Positions 34,152-45,658 of a stretch of DNA of 64,000 nt are shown here, piece after piece; positions within the stretch are counted from its first letter, which is position 1, and each line of letters begins with the position of its first letter. The stretch is from Toxonevra muliebris (taxonomy: Eukaryota; Arthropoda; Insecta; Diptera; Pallopteridae), in contig OY829328.1 in assembly GCA_963691655.1 (NCBI GenBank), forward strand, positions 85,874,400 through 85,938,399, in the 5' to 3' direction. The notes under the pieces were generated by a model. The model did no database searches. It was not told the DNA's origin and saw only the letters and a program-made list of their open reading frames with translations. Position numbers and translations under genes: made by a program.

Positions 34152-36629
34152 ATGTTTGTCTTTACAACGCTGCTAATCATAGCTGCTTTAATTTGGGTCT
34201 GCCTACGTCATTACTATACATATTGGCCACGACGCGGTGTACCGCAAGAGGAACCCAAATTCATATTCGGCAATGTGGGCAGCACATCGGGCGTTGTACG
34301 CTTTCAGCAGCTCAACGAACGTATCTATCAGCGTTACAAGGGCGTGGTGCCCTTTGCGGGCATATATTTCTTCTTTACCAAAGCAGCGATTGTTATGGAT
34401 TTGGATTTAATTAAAGCAATATTAATACGCGATTTTTCCAATTTTCAAGATCGTGGTGTATTTCATAATGCGCGCGATGATCCGTTGACGGCGCATCTTT
34501 TTCGCTTAGAAGGAGAACCATGGCGTGCAATGCGTACGAAATTATCGCCAGTGTTTACATCGGGTAAAATGAAATATATGTTTACTACAGTGATAAGCGT
34601 GGCAGAAAATCTAACGAAAGCATGTGATGTGCTAATGCAAAAAAGCGAAGATGGTGTTATAGAAATTAAAGATTTATGTGCACGTTTTACCACCGATGTC
34701 ATAGGTACCTGTGCCTTTGGCATTGATTGTAATAGCTTACAAGATCCCAACGCTGAGTTTCGTCGACGTGGACGTTCAGTTTTCGAGTTGCCCCGTCATT
34801 CACAAATCGTGCAAGCGTTTATGCTAACGAATCCGGATCTAGCGCGTAAACTGCGTATGAAATTCTTCCCTGACACCACTATAGACTTTTATGTAGATGT
34901 GGTGCGTCGCACTGTGGATTATCGCATTAAGAATGGCATTAAGCGTAATGATTTCATGGATTTGCTAATCGAAATGAAAGCTAAAGATGAGAAGTTGGCT
35001 GAGAGCGGCAAAGATGTGGATCTATCAAATGGTTTGACATTGATGCAGATGGTGGCACAGGCGTTTGTTTTCTTTGTTGCTGGCTTCGATACGTCATCGA
35101 CTACGATGTCATTTTGCCTATACGAATTGGCGCTTAATGAGGAAATACAAAAACAGCTGCGAGAGGAAATCGTAAGCGTTTTAGCTAAACACAATGAGGA
35201 GTTGACCTATGAAGCGATCGCTGAAATGCAATATTTAGATCAAGTGCTGGCAGGTGAGTTTTTAAACAGAAAATGCTTAGAATATAAAAAAATATTTTCG
35301 AATGTATAAAATTATTTTCTTCCTTTTCCAGAAACTCTCCGCAAATACCCAGTAGTACCACATTTAGTACGCAAGACGAAAGAGAATTATGCTGTACCGA
35401 ATACACCGCACATATTAGAAAAGAATGTATCCATTATTATACCCGTTCATGCCATACAACATGATCCTGAAATTTATCCCAAACCGAAGAAATTCGATCC
35501 TACACGCTTCGAGCCGGAGGCAGTCAAGCAGCGCCATCCATGCGCTTACTTGCCTTTCGGTGATGGACCACGCAATTGCATTGGCATGCGTTTCGGCAAG
35601 ATGCAGGCTAAAATTGGTTTTTTGAAGTTATATATAAACAGGTTAATGAACAAATGTAGTCATCACAACAACAATGTGTACAGAGACGGGCAAATCAGAC
35701 GGCCGTTTCGGAATCCGCCACAATTCCTCATCAGTGATCTTAGTGGTAGTTCTTAATCTTTCAATATCCTATATAAGCTACTAATATTTGAAATCATAAC
35801 CCAGAATTATGGATTTGATTCCAAATATCTTCACTGAATAGAGATATTGAAAGAAACTACCACTACCGTTCTATACACTTATGTTGTTGTTTTTTTCCCA
35901 TCGTAGCTAGTCTGCATAACAGTTCGTTATTTGAAAGTCTAGTACATGGGAGAGTGTGTGTGTGTGTGAGAAAATGATTCTAGGTGTCATTTTTTCTGAA
36001 CGGTCCCCATTCGATCAGTTCATGATAGTTTTTTAGGAGACTATGAAAATTAAATCTAGAGGTTAATTTTCAAAGTCATGACTTAAGTTCATGTAAATTT
36101 CGTTATTTGAAGTTATATATAAACAGGTTAATGAACAAATGTAGTCATCACAACAACAATGTGTACAGAGACGGGCAAATCAGACGGCCGTTTCGGAATC
36201 CGCCACAATTCCTCATCAGTGATCTTAGTGGTAGTTCTTAATCTTTCAATATCCTATATAAGCTACTAATATTTGAAATCATAACCCAGAATTATGGATT
36301 TGATTCCAAATATCTTCACTGAATAGAGATATTGAAAGAAACTACCACTACCGTTCTATACACTTATGTTGTTGTTTTTTTCCCATCGTAGCTAGTCTGC
36401 ATAACAGTTCGTTATTTGAAAGTCTAGTACATGGGAGAGTGTGTGTGTGTGTGAGAAAATGATTCTAGGTGTCATTTTTTCTGAACGGTTTGATTTTGGT
36501 TTGATTAATTTATTAAAAACCTATAAATTTACCATGTCGAAGCGTACAGTTGTCCCAATCGGTTTAGAAGAGCGTATAATGCTAATAACACCGGAAGGCG
36601 GCATCTATTTGCATGTCGAACGTATTTAA
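34152..36629 (+). CDS. CYP6A-type cytochrome P450, gene E (second exon split by an 875-bp insert)
   Basis: Exon 1 is 34152-35253. Exon 2 starts at 35332 after a 78-bp intron. Motifs are intact: anchor about 2-17; WRAMR; SGKMKYMF; I-helix AGFDTS (310-315); ETLR (368-371); PTRF; FGDGPRNCIGMRFG with Cys450. After residue 463 (KIG) the reading frame enters foreign sequence at 35621. The family C terminus (INLLKTYKF to VERI, stop 36627-36629) resumes only after 36495. Reading straight on gives 508 residues ending at a stop at 35754-35756, with about 45 unrelated C-terminal residues replacing the last helix and sheet. A weak alternative splice (35616 to 36469) would keep frame and add nine residues. 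Function is therefore uncertain: recent pseudogene, altered C terminus, new intron, or assembly error. Confidence 0.85.
35621..36495. mobile_element. Insert in gene E: two identical 384-bp repeats around a 101-bp spacer
   Basis: 35621-36004 and 36106-36489 appear identical base for base, including a TG microsatellite (period 485). The insert is flanked by TTGGTTT at 35614-35620 and 36496-36502, consistent with a 7-bp target duplication. Each unit contains an imperfect hairpin: arm AGTGGTAGTTCTTAATCTTT (from 35742) against GATATTGAAAGAAACTACCA (from 35843), with a second inner inverted pair (ATATTTGAAATC against GATTCCAAATAT). The ends lack TG...CA and obvious inverted repeats, so the class is unclear. 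A tandem-duplicated insertion or an assembly duplication are alternatives. Confidence 0.7.
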
Positions 36630-38204
36630 AATTAAAAAGAAAAGTTTGTTAAAGTAAGGCAAGATTAGAGTGGGAATTCCATTTGAATATTAAATTTATT
36701 TAGCATTTTTTTATGAATTTTTGCAATTGACTACTTCATAAAGATAAACGGTTTAATAAAAATTGAACTTTATAAAAAAAAATTGTTCCTTAGTTGGGCA
36801 ACGTCTTTAAATGGAAATGGAAATAAATAGCTAACACGAGTCAGGGCCGGATTAAAAATTTTGTGGCCCTGGGGTTTTGGAGGCCCCTAAAAATTTCTAA
36901 AATTTTTTCAATCTTGAAAAAATAAAACTGCATTGTAATTCTTGTACGTTTTTATAATTGTATTTATTTCTAAGCGCTCTGAATTTCTTATTTAGAGGAG
37001 CTTTACGCGTTTTTTTATTTGCAAAAGTAGTCATGATATCAAACACAAAAAATATAACTCTCCATCTAACCAACCTCAGATTGGTCAATCGATCTTGTTT
37101 CATACTCTATCGCAGTCTGTTTTTCATGAACTATTGTTTTGAAAAAGAAAAAGAAGAGACGGATTTGATTTATTTGAAGCCACAGGAAAGGAATTGTCTA
37201 ATGACCAAGGGTATTAGCGTATACATGTTCGATATCTCAATGCATAACTTGAACCCATCGATTGTGGAAACACGCTTGCGGTACAATTATTCACAACTCT
37301 ACACTTGTCGAAACTTTGTAAATTCTGGCTAGTAGAATTAAATCTTTCGAGTATATCATGCCAAAGTTGATATTCAAGACATATATGCTGGCGGGTAAAT
37401 ACAGATCAACGCAGCCCCGGCCGTAGCCATTTTCCGTTCGCAGTTTCTTCCTGTTCCGTGCATAAAATAGCATAGGCGAGCAATAATGGCAATTTCAACT
37501 TCATTTGGCTTGTTTAAAGCACGTTTCAACTGTTTCAAAATTTTTTCTGATTTCGTTTTATTTGAAAAGCAACATTGCATTGGTGGATGCCCTTAACTAG
37601 TGGATGCCCCGCTGACCCTATGCTAAATCCGGTCCTGCTTGCAGTATAAAAGTATTCTAAAAGAGGGTTTGTACGGGGGGTCTCTACAAACATTAAATCT
37701 GGTTTGTAATTCCATCTTTCTTTTTTATACAGAAAGTTTAAAAGTCAACCATTTTCAAATGTTTAGAACAGGAATAGTGGCCGATAAAGAATCCAACCAG
37801 CGGTTGGTAATCCCTTCTAGCAAGAAATTTCAACTGCAAGTTGCATGCTTTTTCTCATTCACACATTTTCAAAAGTTCATTTTAAAATACATAAACTAAT
37901 TAATTGAATATTTGCAGTTTTGTTACTGAGAGAGAGAGAGAGAGAGAGAGAAGAAGATAGTAGTAATATGCGGTTCTCTGCAATCTACAATCTCTTCAAA
38001 TGACTGAGTGCATTTAAAGCTCGCTCTGGAATGAATATGAATAAATATATTGCTTTGCAAATGCAATTGAAAACCAAATTGCATAAATACATGAATAGAA
38101 ATTGCAACTGGCTCAGTTACACTTCAAATATTCGGAAGCTGAGCACATTACTGTGGAAAAATCATAAAGTATTAATCCAAAATCAAATACTATTTACCAT
38201 CAAA
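36630..38204. other. Intergenic region between genes E and F
   Basis: AATAAA for gene E lies near 36754. Most of the region is the hAT remnant 36842-37637. A GA microsatellite occupies about 37926-37951. In-frame codons upstream of gene F from 38031 are discussed with that gene. Confidence 0.6.
36842..37637 (-). mobile_element. Decayed hAT-type transposon remnant
   Basis: The left end CAGGGCCGGATTAA and the reversed right end CAGGACCGGATTTA match at 12 of 14 bases. CAGGGCCGG-type ends are common in one hAT group. On the minus strand, about 37040-36990 encodes FANKKTRKAPLNKKF, resembling the FAxKKARK... C-terminal tail of that group's transposases. Its position next to the left end fits a minus-strand transposase with a large internal deletion. 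Flanking 8-mers ACACGAGT and CTTGCAGT do not match well, so the insertion is old or the ends are shifted. Confidence 0.6.
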
Positions 38205-39841
38205 ATGTTAATTGTGCCATTAACTCTCGTTTTGGCGGTTGTGGGTGCTGTTTATCTCTATCTGAAGAAACATTACTCCTATTGGGCATTGCGAAATGTT
38301 CCGCATGAGAAGCCCATCTTCTTGCTGGGCAATATGAAGGGGATCGGCAGAAAATATCATTGGAAAGAAATCAATCAACGTTTATATAAAAATTTCAAGG
38401 GCAAAACACGATTTGTGGGCGTGTACACCTTTATGACCCGTGCCGCATTTATACTCGATTTAGATTTGATAAAACAAATATTGATTAAAGATTTCAATGA
38501 CTTTTCAAATCGTGGGCTCTTTCATAATGTACGCGATGATCCATTGACTGGTAATTTACTCTTTCTTGATGGCGAACAATGGCGCGTGTTGCGACATAAA
38601 TTATCGCCAGTTTTTACAACTGGTAAAATACGTTATATGTTTCCAACGATGGTCTCGATTGGGGAACATTTATCGGAAGCTTGTAAGGCAATGGCGGAAC
38701 AGCAAAACGATGAATTTGAGGCGAAAGAACTTTGCGCACGTTATACGATCGATGTTATTGGCCGTTGTGGTTTCGGTATTGAGTGCAATAGCTTAAACGA
38801 CCCCGACGCCAAATTTCTACAAATGGGACGTAGCATAGCTGAGCAGCCACGCCATTCGCTAGCAGTACAGGGATTTATGTTTAATGACCCGGAATTGGCG
38901 CGTAAGTTACGCATGAAAAACTTTAAAGATGAAGTGAGTGATTTCTATATGAAAGTCGTACGTGATACTGTGGAATATCGTGAGAAAAATAATATTAAAC
39001 GTAATGATTTTATGGATATACTTATTGAATTAAAAGCGCTAAGAGATAAAGTTGGTGGACTGGTGAGTGCTGATGGCATTGATGATCTATCCAATGGTTT
39101 GACGTTGGAGCAGGTAGCAGCACAAGCTTTACTATTCTTTTTAGCTGGATTTGAGACGTCATCGACGACCATGTCATTTTGTTTGTATGAATTAGCTTTA
39201 AATATTGAAGTACAAGAGACGTTACGTGCTCAGATTCTGGAAGTTTTAGATAAACATAATTGTGAACTGACCTATGAGAGCATCAAAGAGATGACTTACT
39301 TGGAGAAAGTAATATCGGGTAAGTTGCTTGGAAAATATTGCATGAAATAAAATAAATTATATTGCAGCCTATTTAACTTAGTATAATCTATACCTATTAA
39401 TAAAATATTTAATTTATTCTTTCAGAAACTCTACGCAAATATTCTGTCATACCGCACCTTGTACGTCAAACTGTTAATGACTATAAAGTACCAAATAGTG
39501 ATGTGATATTTGAAAAGGGTATACGTATTATCATACCAATCGATTCAATACATCATGATCCGGATTTATATCCTGAACCCGAGAAATTCGAACCAGAACG
39601 TTTCACGCCCGAGGAAATAGCAAAACGGCATCCATTTGCTTATTTGCCATTTGGTGAAGGTCCACGCAATTGCATTGGCATGCGTTTTGGCAAATTGCAA
39701 GCACAAATTGGCGTTATATTTTTACTAAAACAATTTAGATTTAATATTAATGAGAATACCGAAATTCCAATGCGTTATGCAAAGAAAAGTTTTATAGTTG
39801 GTGCTGAAAATGGTATACATTTAAGTATAGAAAAACTGTAA
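38205..39841 (+). CDS. CYP6A-type cytochrome P450, gene F
   Basis: Exons 38205-39318 and 39426-39841 with a 107-bp intron give 509 residues. Start chosen: the Met of MLIVPLTLVLAVVG, which places the hydrophobic anchor at the N terminus as in all neighbours. The frame is open back to an ATG at 38031, but the 58 extra residues are basic and polar and would bury the anchor. Seen: WRVLR; TGKIRYMFP; I-helix AGFETS (314-319); ETLR (372-375); PERF; FGEGPRNCIGMRFG with Cys454. Closest in style to D and E (KGIG block, INQRLY). The downstream AATAAA is near 40024. It converges with gene G. Confidence 0.94.
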
Positions 39842-41286
39842 TGAAAATATGGGAAAAAGTTTCAGATTTACTTATAAAAGTAAGTGTTTACTTAATGTCC
39901 ACAAAAAGCATGTATTCCCCCGCCCCCTCGCCAATATTTACGTAATAAAAATATATCATATTTGTAGTTATCTATTATTGAATGTAAACATGCATGGACA
40001 CAATTCTTTTTTTGTCCAGTACGCAATAAATACTTGATATTTTTAATTTGTTTACATATAATTTATTCAAATATTTGTGTAAAAGCTTATTTAAAACAAT
40101 ATGATAACTTAGACTCTCTTTTTTTCTGCCATCTCACATTTAACATAATAAAATACTGAGTTAACTAATGAATTGCCTCTTTCGTATAACGTAAGTTAGG
40201 AAATTTTCAATTTATACAGGGGGGAAATTTAATACGTTTTTCATAAAATTTTAAACTACTACGATTTTTTTTCGTTGCGTATTACTTGAGCAAAAATGTT
40301 TGTCGCTGAGCCGTTCCTGAGCCAGGTTCAAAAACAATTTTTTTCCCAAGTTACTTTCTTGATCTATCTACATTGGTTCCCGCTCGTCCTTAATGGTTTT
40401 CATTTTGTATATTTCGGCCAGAAAAACTTTGGTCCATGTACCCATTGGGTACAGTTTTATTGTTAATCTTCAATTCTCAATTGAAGAAGAAGAATTGCGC
40501 TTACCACGATTTTTTTACTTGTCTCGACTTGTTCTACCACTTTCTTTCGTAACGACCAGCGGGACTAAATCACCCAGTATAGCACTTAATTGTTTCGTTT
40601 TGTGATTCTCTTTGTTTGTTGCTCTCTCTCTGATATAACTCTCTTTATTTGTATCTGTACCAAAATAAAAGCACAAAGTTTCGTAAGTATAGAACATTTT
40701 TATCTATAGTTCATATAAAGCTTTTTTAATATATTGTTAGCATATTTGTTTTTGTTATTCTTTTGAGTAGGTCCAAGTTCAGTTACACCGCAAACAACAA
40801 ACTTCAACTTGTTTGTTCGTTTATATTATGAATGATGCTGATCAAAACAAAACTACAAAAAAGTACAAAAACACATTATTTATGCAGTCCTTACCGGCTT
40901 CTTTATGCTCTCCATTAAATAAATTTAAAGAGCAATTCGTCAAAATTCGGAACAGCTCAAATATGACAAAAGTGAGTTAGAAATTTGAGCACAATTAGGG
41001 AAACTATATGATAGATTTATTACATAATATACCTAAATAAATTCATTTGAATATTTCTTGCAGTATTATTTTCGACTGAGGGCAATCGCAATAACTTATT
41101 TATAGCTAGACTTTGCTTGCTATCAGTACATTTGCTATATCAACTTCTATCACTCATTTATTGTTATAATAACTTAAATGAAATTGATAACAATTGCCAA
41201 AAAAAAAAGAAGTTATATAAATATATGATTTTTTTCCCAAATTCTTTAGTTCGAGAAAATTAAAATAATAGAAATACAAATCAATT
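39842..41286. other. Intergenic region between convergent genes F and G
   Basis: No gene is supported. The frames at 40393-40697 are on opposite strands over the same sequence and show no family feature. The region holds the 3' ends of both neighbours. Confidence 0.5.
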
Positions 41287-42870
41287 TCATATTTTCTCCA
41301 CCTTTAAATGAATTCCTGATTTTGGGCACATCATGAAATTTTCCTTATCCAATTTCAGTGGAATTTGTGTTTGTGGGCAAACGGAAAACTTAAAATTCTT
41401 TAATAATAAAGCTAAACCCACACGAATCTGCATCAAACCAAAACGCATGCCAATACAGTTGCGAGGACCATCGCCGAATGGCAGATATTCGACGCTATCA
41501 CGTTCCTTAACCTTTTCCGGTGAAAAATGATCCGGATTGAATTCATTTGGATTGGGATAATAACGTTCATCACGGTGTATAGCACCAGCGGGTATTAAAA
41601 TTTGCATTCCCTTCTTAATGGCGTATTTCGGGTGACCGGGGACGACATAATCCTCCATGCATACACGCATTAACAAAGGAAATACTGTATAAAGACGTAG
41701 AGTTTCTGTGGGTAAAATAAAGAATGATTTGTTATATTTAATACCGACACATTTCAGACTGTAAATGTTACCTGAAATCACTTGATACAAAAACTGCATC
41801 TCTTTCATGCATTTATACGTAAACTCTTGATCGTGTTGCTCCAGCACTGCAACAACTTCTTCGCGCACACGTTGCTGTATATCCTCATGTTGCGCCAACT
41901 CGTATAGAGCAAAACTCAAAGTCGCTGAGGAAGATTCAAATCCTGCTGTTAAAAATAAAAACGCTTGTGCTGCTAACTCTCCGAAAGTGATGTTTGTCAT
42001 TTCTTCACCATTTTCCGATTTTATTATTTTATTATTTTTCATATCAATCAACGTGTCCATAAAATCATTACGTCTCACTTTTGATTGTTCACGATGTGCC
42101 ACCGTTTCACGTATAATGGTCATGAAGTAATCTTCGATATCTTGCGGTGTTTGCTTCATGTGTAATTTACGCGCTAAATCAAGAAAAGTGTTTCGGAAAA
42201 CAAAACCCAGCAAACCATGTCGATATTCCTTTAGCGAACGTCTACTCATTTTTAAGAATTCCGAATTTGGATCTGCTAAACTATTGCAATTGATTCCAAA
42301 AGCGCACGTACCAATGACATCACTGGTGAAACATGCCATCATATCGCTTATTTCCATTACAGAACTCTGCTTTAGCTTCGCATTACAGATCTTCACGAAT
42401 TCCTCTCCGATACTCGTAACAATGGGAAAGACTAATTTCGTTTTTACTGAGGAAAATGCGGGTGATAACTTAGTACGCAAATTCTTCCATTTATGGCCGT
42501 CCAGTAAGAAAAGAGATCCCGTGAGTGGATCGTCTTTTTCATTGTTAAATAAACCATGGCCACTGAATTTATTGAACTCTTTTATTAAAATCAGCTTAAT
42601 GAGAGAAGGCTCCAAAACGAATACAGTAGGATTTTGCATCCAATAGAAACCAGCAAATGGACCAGTGCCTTTAAATTTGTTATAATAAGTTCGAGATATC
42701 TCAGAAAATGAACGTTCCGTCCTGATTCCTGTCATATTTCCGAAAAAGAGCTTGGGCTCTTCACATGCGATGCCCACTGATTTCCAATAACTGAGTCGTT
42801 TTCGTAATTTCAGACCCAAATACGTCACTAAAGCGATGAGCGCATAGAATAAAAACGCTAAAACCGACAT
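41287..42870 (-). CDS. CYP6A2-like cytochrome P450, gene G (intron in frame)
   Basis: Exons 42870-41772 and 41705-41287 with a 66-bp intron give 505 residues. The intron is a multiple of three without a stop, so an unspliced transcript would read through as 527 residues. Splice sites (TCAG|GTAACA ... CACAG|AAACT) sit at the family position, so splicing is expected. Seen: anchor about 3-22; WKNLR; I-helix AGFESS (309-314) with Ser in place of the usual Thr; ETLR (367-370); PDHF, with His426 replacing the PERF arginine; FGDGPRNCIGMRFG with Cys450. The VVPGHPKY...SPEKV...RDSVEYLPFGDG region resembles Drosophila CYP6A2 as I recall it. A TATATAAT-like stretch lies about 50 bases upstream of the ATG. 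Confidence 0.94.
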   Translation of the reverse strand: MSVLAFLFYALIALVTYLGLKLRKRLSYWKSVGIACEEPKLFFGNMTGIRTERSFSEISRTYYNKFKGTGPFAGFYWMQNPTVFVLEPSLIKLILIKEFNKFSGHGLFNNEKDDPLTGSLFLLDGHKWKNLRTKLSPAFSSVKTKLVFPIVTSIGEEFVKICNAKLKQSSVMEISDMMACFTSDVIGTCAFGINCNSLADPNSEFLKMSRRSLKEYRHGLLGFVFRNTFLDLARKLHMKQTPQDIEDYFMTIIRETVAHREQSKVRRNDFMDTLIDMKNNKIIKSENGEEMTNITFGELAAQAFLFLTAGFESSSATLSFALYELAQHEDIQQRVREEVVAVLEQHDQEFTYKCMKEMQFLYQVISGNIYSLKCVGIKYNKSFFILPTETLRLYTVFPLLMRVCMEDYVVPGHPKYAIKKGMQILIPAGAIHRDERYYPNPNEFNPDHFSPEKVKERDSVEYLPFGDGPRNCIGMRFGLMQIRVGLALLLKNFKFSVCPQTQIPLKLDKENFMMCPKSGIHLKVEKI

Positions 42871-43555
42871 GTTCCTGATTTACTTTGGGTAGTCCAAAAC
42901 TTTGCGTTTTTAAATTATATATGTCCAATCATTTGATCTTTTAATGGAATACTGAACTGATATGTTAGACTGAGTTTAAATTGCGCCACACAAACTTGAA
43001 AGCTTTTTATTTTATTTTTTTTATTCTTATTAACTAGAAAGAAATCACTGAGAGAATACAATTCGTGTATGAAAAGCTTATCGATGAATGACAACTTATA
43101 CCAAAGACAACAATTTAATTGCAATTTAATCTAAAGACTCGTTAGATGTTAAGAAACCAACTGCTGCAATATTAAAATAATGTCTTTATTTTAAGGAATA
43201 TTAAGAAAACATTGATCTCAATGAGAATAAATAACAATAATTATATAACGCGCAGCGTTTTTTTATTTTGTTATGTTTGTCTGCTTTTTTTAATTGTTAA
43301 CTTTTAAATGGAAATAAAGTTTCTTACAAAAACTCATACTCATTTAGGCCCCAATTTTTTTTTTTGGTTTGATCCGGTTTTGGATTGAATTTAAATATTT
43401 ACCGCACAAGTATGCATTAACTAACAAAAGCTTTTAAACGCTGTATAAATACAAGAGTATTGTGCTAATTTTATTACACAATAATTTTTCTCAACCAGTT
43501 TACGGCTGCACTCCAAAGCGTCAACACAAAGAGAGCCAATAATAAACGCATCAGC
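42871..43555. promoter_or_regulatory. Shared upstream region of divergent genes G and H
   Basis: 685 bp separate the two start codons. A TATAAATA at 43444-43451 on the plus strand lies 105 bases before the gene H ATG. A minus-strand TATATAAT at about 42915-42922 lies near gene G. No other element was recognised. Confidence 0.55.
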
Positions 43556-45658
43556 ATGCTGCAACTAATCGTAATATTAATCACAATTCTATTAACGATT
43601 TTATCGCTGCTTTACTTGTTAATAACATATCAAATATCATATTGGCAACGCCGCGGCATTCCACACAAACGTCCCGATTTCTTCTATGGCAATTTGAAGG
43701 GTGTAATGGAATATAAACATTTCGCGGATATATTTCGTGAAGCATATGAAAATTTCAAAGGCACAGGACCCTTCGCCGGATTTTATATGCTCTTCGATGC
43801 CGCAGCAGTCATCTTGAATTTAGATTTAGCAAAAAATATACTTATAAAAGATTTTCAATATTTCTCCGAGCGTGGTTTCTTCTATAACGAACGCGATGAT
43901 CCATTGTCAGCGCATCTTTTCTCATTGCCCACCGCTGAATGGCGCCGGTTGAGAGCAAAATTAACACCGGCACTTACGAGCGGCAAACTGCGGCTTATGT
44001 TTCCAATTGTGCATGAGATTGGAGAGCGTTTCAATGAAATTGTTAAAGCAAACATTGAAGGAGAGCATTGTAGAGCGGTCGTCACCTTAGAAATGAAAGA
44101 TTTATATGATCGTTTCACTACTGATGTTATTGGTTCTTGTATTTTTGGCTTGGAGTGTAATTCGCTAGCTGATCCCACCACTGAATTTCGTGCTATGAAT
44201 CAAAACTTATTCGACAATCCACGCAATCATCGCGCTGTTGATGGTTTGCTCTATGCATTTCCGAAATTGGCACGTTTCCTACGTTTGAAGCAAATTCCTG
44301 ATAGTACTAGTGATTTTTATTTTAAAATTGTGTGCGAAACTATTGCATATAGAGAGCGCAATAATGTGAAGCGAAATGATTTGATAAATATGTTGCTTGA
44401 GTTGAAGCAGAGTGGAGCTTTGAATTTGAATGAGATCGTCGCACAAGGGTTTTTATTTTTTTTTGCTGGATTTGAGACATCGTCGACCACCATGACAATG
44501 GCATTATATGAATTGGCACAGAATCCAGAGTGTCAAGAGCGTGTGAGAGCAGAAATTTTCGAAAAGTTGAAAGAGTTTAATGGAGAATTCACTTATGAAT
44601 GTTCGCAGTCACTTACTTATTTGGATCAAGTTATATGTGGTGAGTATAAACTGCGGACAAGGGCGGAGGCAATAGCCTGGAATTGAATAATTTTTGTTCC
44701 ACCTTTATTAAAGAATACAAAATGGTGGTTACTTATCCCTCCATGTTCTCAATATTTTCTAGATTTCAAAATTCTTGAGTGAAATTTACTCTTTCAGATA
44801 TTTAATTTCTTTACTTTCTTAACTTAAATGGGAGCTCAACTAATAGCTAGGGGAGAATCGATAAGTTCCGTATCTAAGTGAATTTTACCAGCAATTCATT
44901 CAATTTTTTTTTGTGGTAAGCAATGGTAGTTGTCAAAATATTGTTTACTTTTGATTGCTCGTTTACTTTTTTTCGCCCGCCATTATGGATGCAACAACAA
45001 AACTCTCTTGTTGTTGCCGTGGTAAATTCACCTTCTATATAAATTCACCTTCTATATAAATTCACCTTTTTCCGTATTATTTTATTTGGAAAAAGAACAA
45101 TGAATTTTGGCTGCATTAACAAATACTTCTTGTCTACTGGATCTGAGACCAAGTGGATGAGAATTTGGGTACACTAATCTTTTTGAATATTGAAATGATA
45201 TTTGTTGTAAGTTGTTTTTTTTTATATATTTTCCAGAGACTCTTCGCAAACACACCATCGTACCCCAACTTCAACGTAAAGCACTACAGGATTATAATAT
45301 GGAAGATTCAAAATACTATATATCCAAAGGTACCCTAGTGCTCATTCCAATTGAAGCGATACATCATGATCCTGATATCTACCCACAACCAGAAAAATTT
45401 CTGCCTGAACGTTTCAACGCCGAAAACATAAAGCAACGACATCCATTAGCTTGGTTGCCATTTGGTGACGGACCTCGTAATTGCATCGGTATGGCAATGG
45501 GTAAAATGCAAATGCGTATTGGGTTAGTCTCATTGCTCAGGAATTACAAATTTACAGTTGTTAAAGAAACGCCGGTAAAATTGGAATATTACTTGCAATG
45601 CCCATTTTTAGTACCAAAAAGTGGAATCTATTTAGGAGTTGAAAGGATTAATAACTAA
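43556..45658 (+). CDS. CYP6A-type cytochrome P450, gene H (long intron, variant heme loop)
   Basis: Exons 43556-44639 and 45237-45658 give 501 residues. The intron is at the family position and phase but is 597 bp long, against 54-107 bp in the other genes. Seen: anchor about 2-23; WRRLR; SGKLRLMFP; I-helix AGFETS (304-309); ETLR (362-365); PERF; heme loop FGDGPRNCIGMAMG with Cys444. The residues after Cys-Ile-Gly-Met are Ala-Met where the cluster has Arg-Phe. This Arg-Phe pair is nearly constant in neighbours, so heme-propionate or helix-L packing may differ. The core FxxGxRxCxG is intact and the gene appears functional. Confidence 0.94.
45024..45068. repeat. 17-bp tandem repeat in the gene H intron
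   Basis: AAATTCACCTTCTATAT occurs twice in a row, followed by a partial third copy. Confidence 0.8.

Noticed and set aside
35616..36468. The insert in gene E as a normal intron
   Set aside because: A GT...AG pair exists and keeps frame, but the donor (TTG|GTTTTT) is weak, the acceptor lacks a pyrimidine tract, no sibling has an intron there, and the flanking 7-bp duplication favours insertion. Kept only as an alternative.
41706..41771. Gene G as a single-exon gene of 527 residues
   Set aside because: Family-position GT-AG sites flank the extra 22 codons, and every sibling has an intron exactly there.
42158..42646. 162-codon plus-strand frame
   Set aside because: It lies wholly antisense within exon 1 of gene G. 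Similar antisense shadows occur over other P450 exons (for example 46895-47389).
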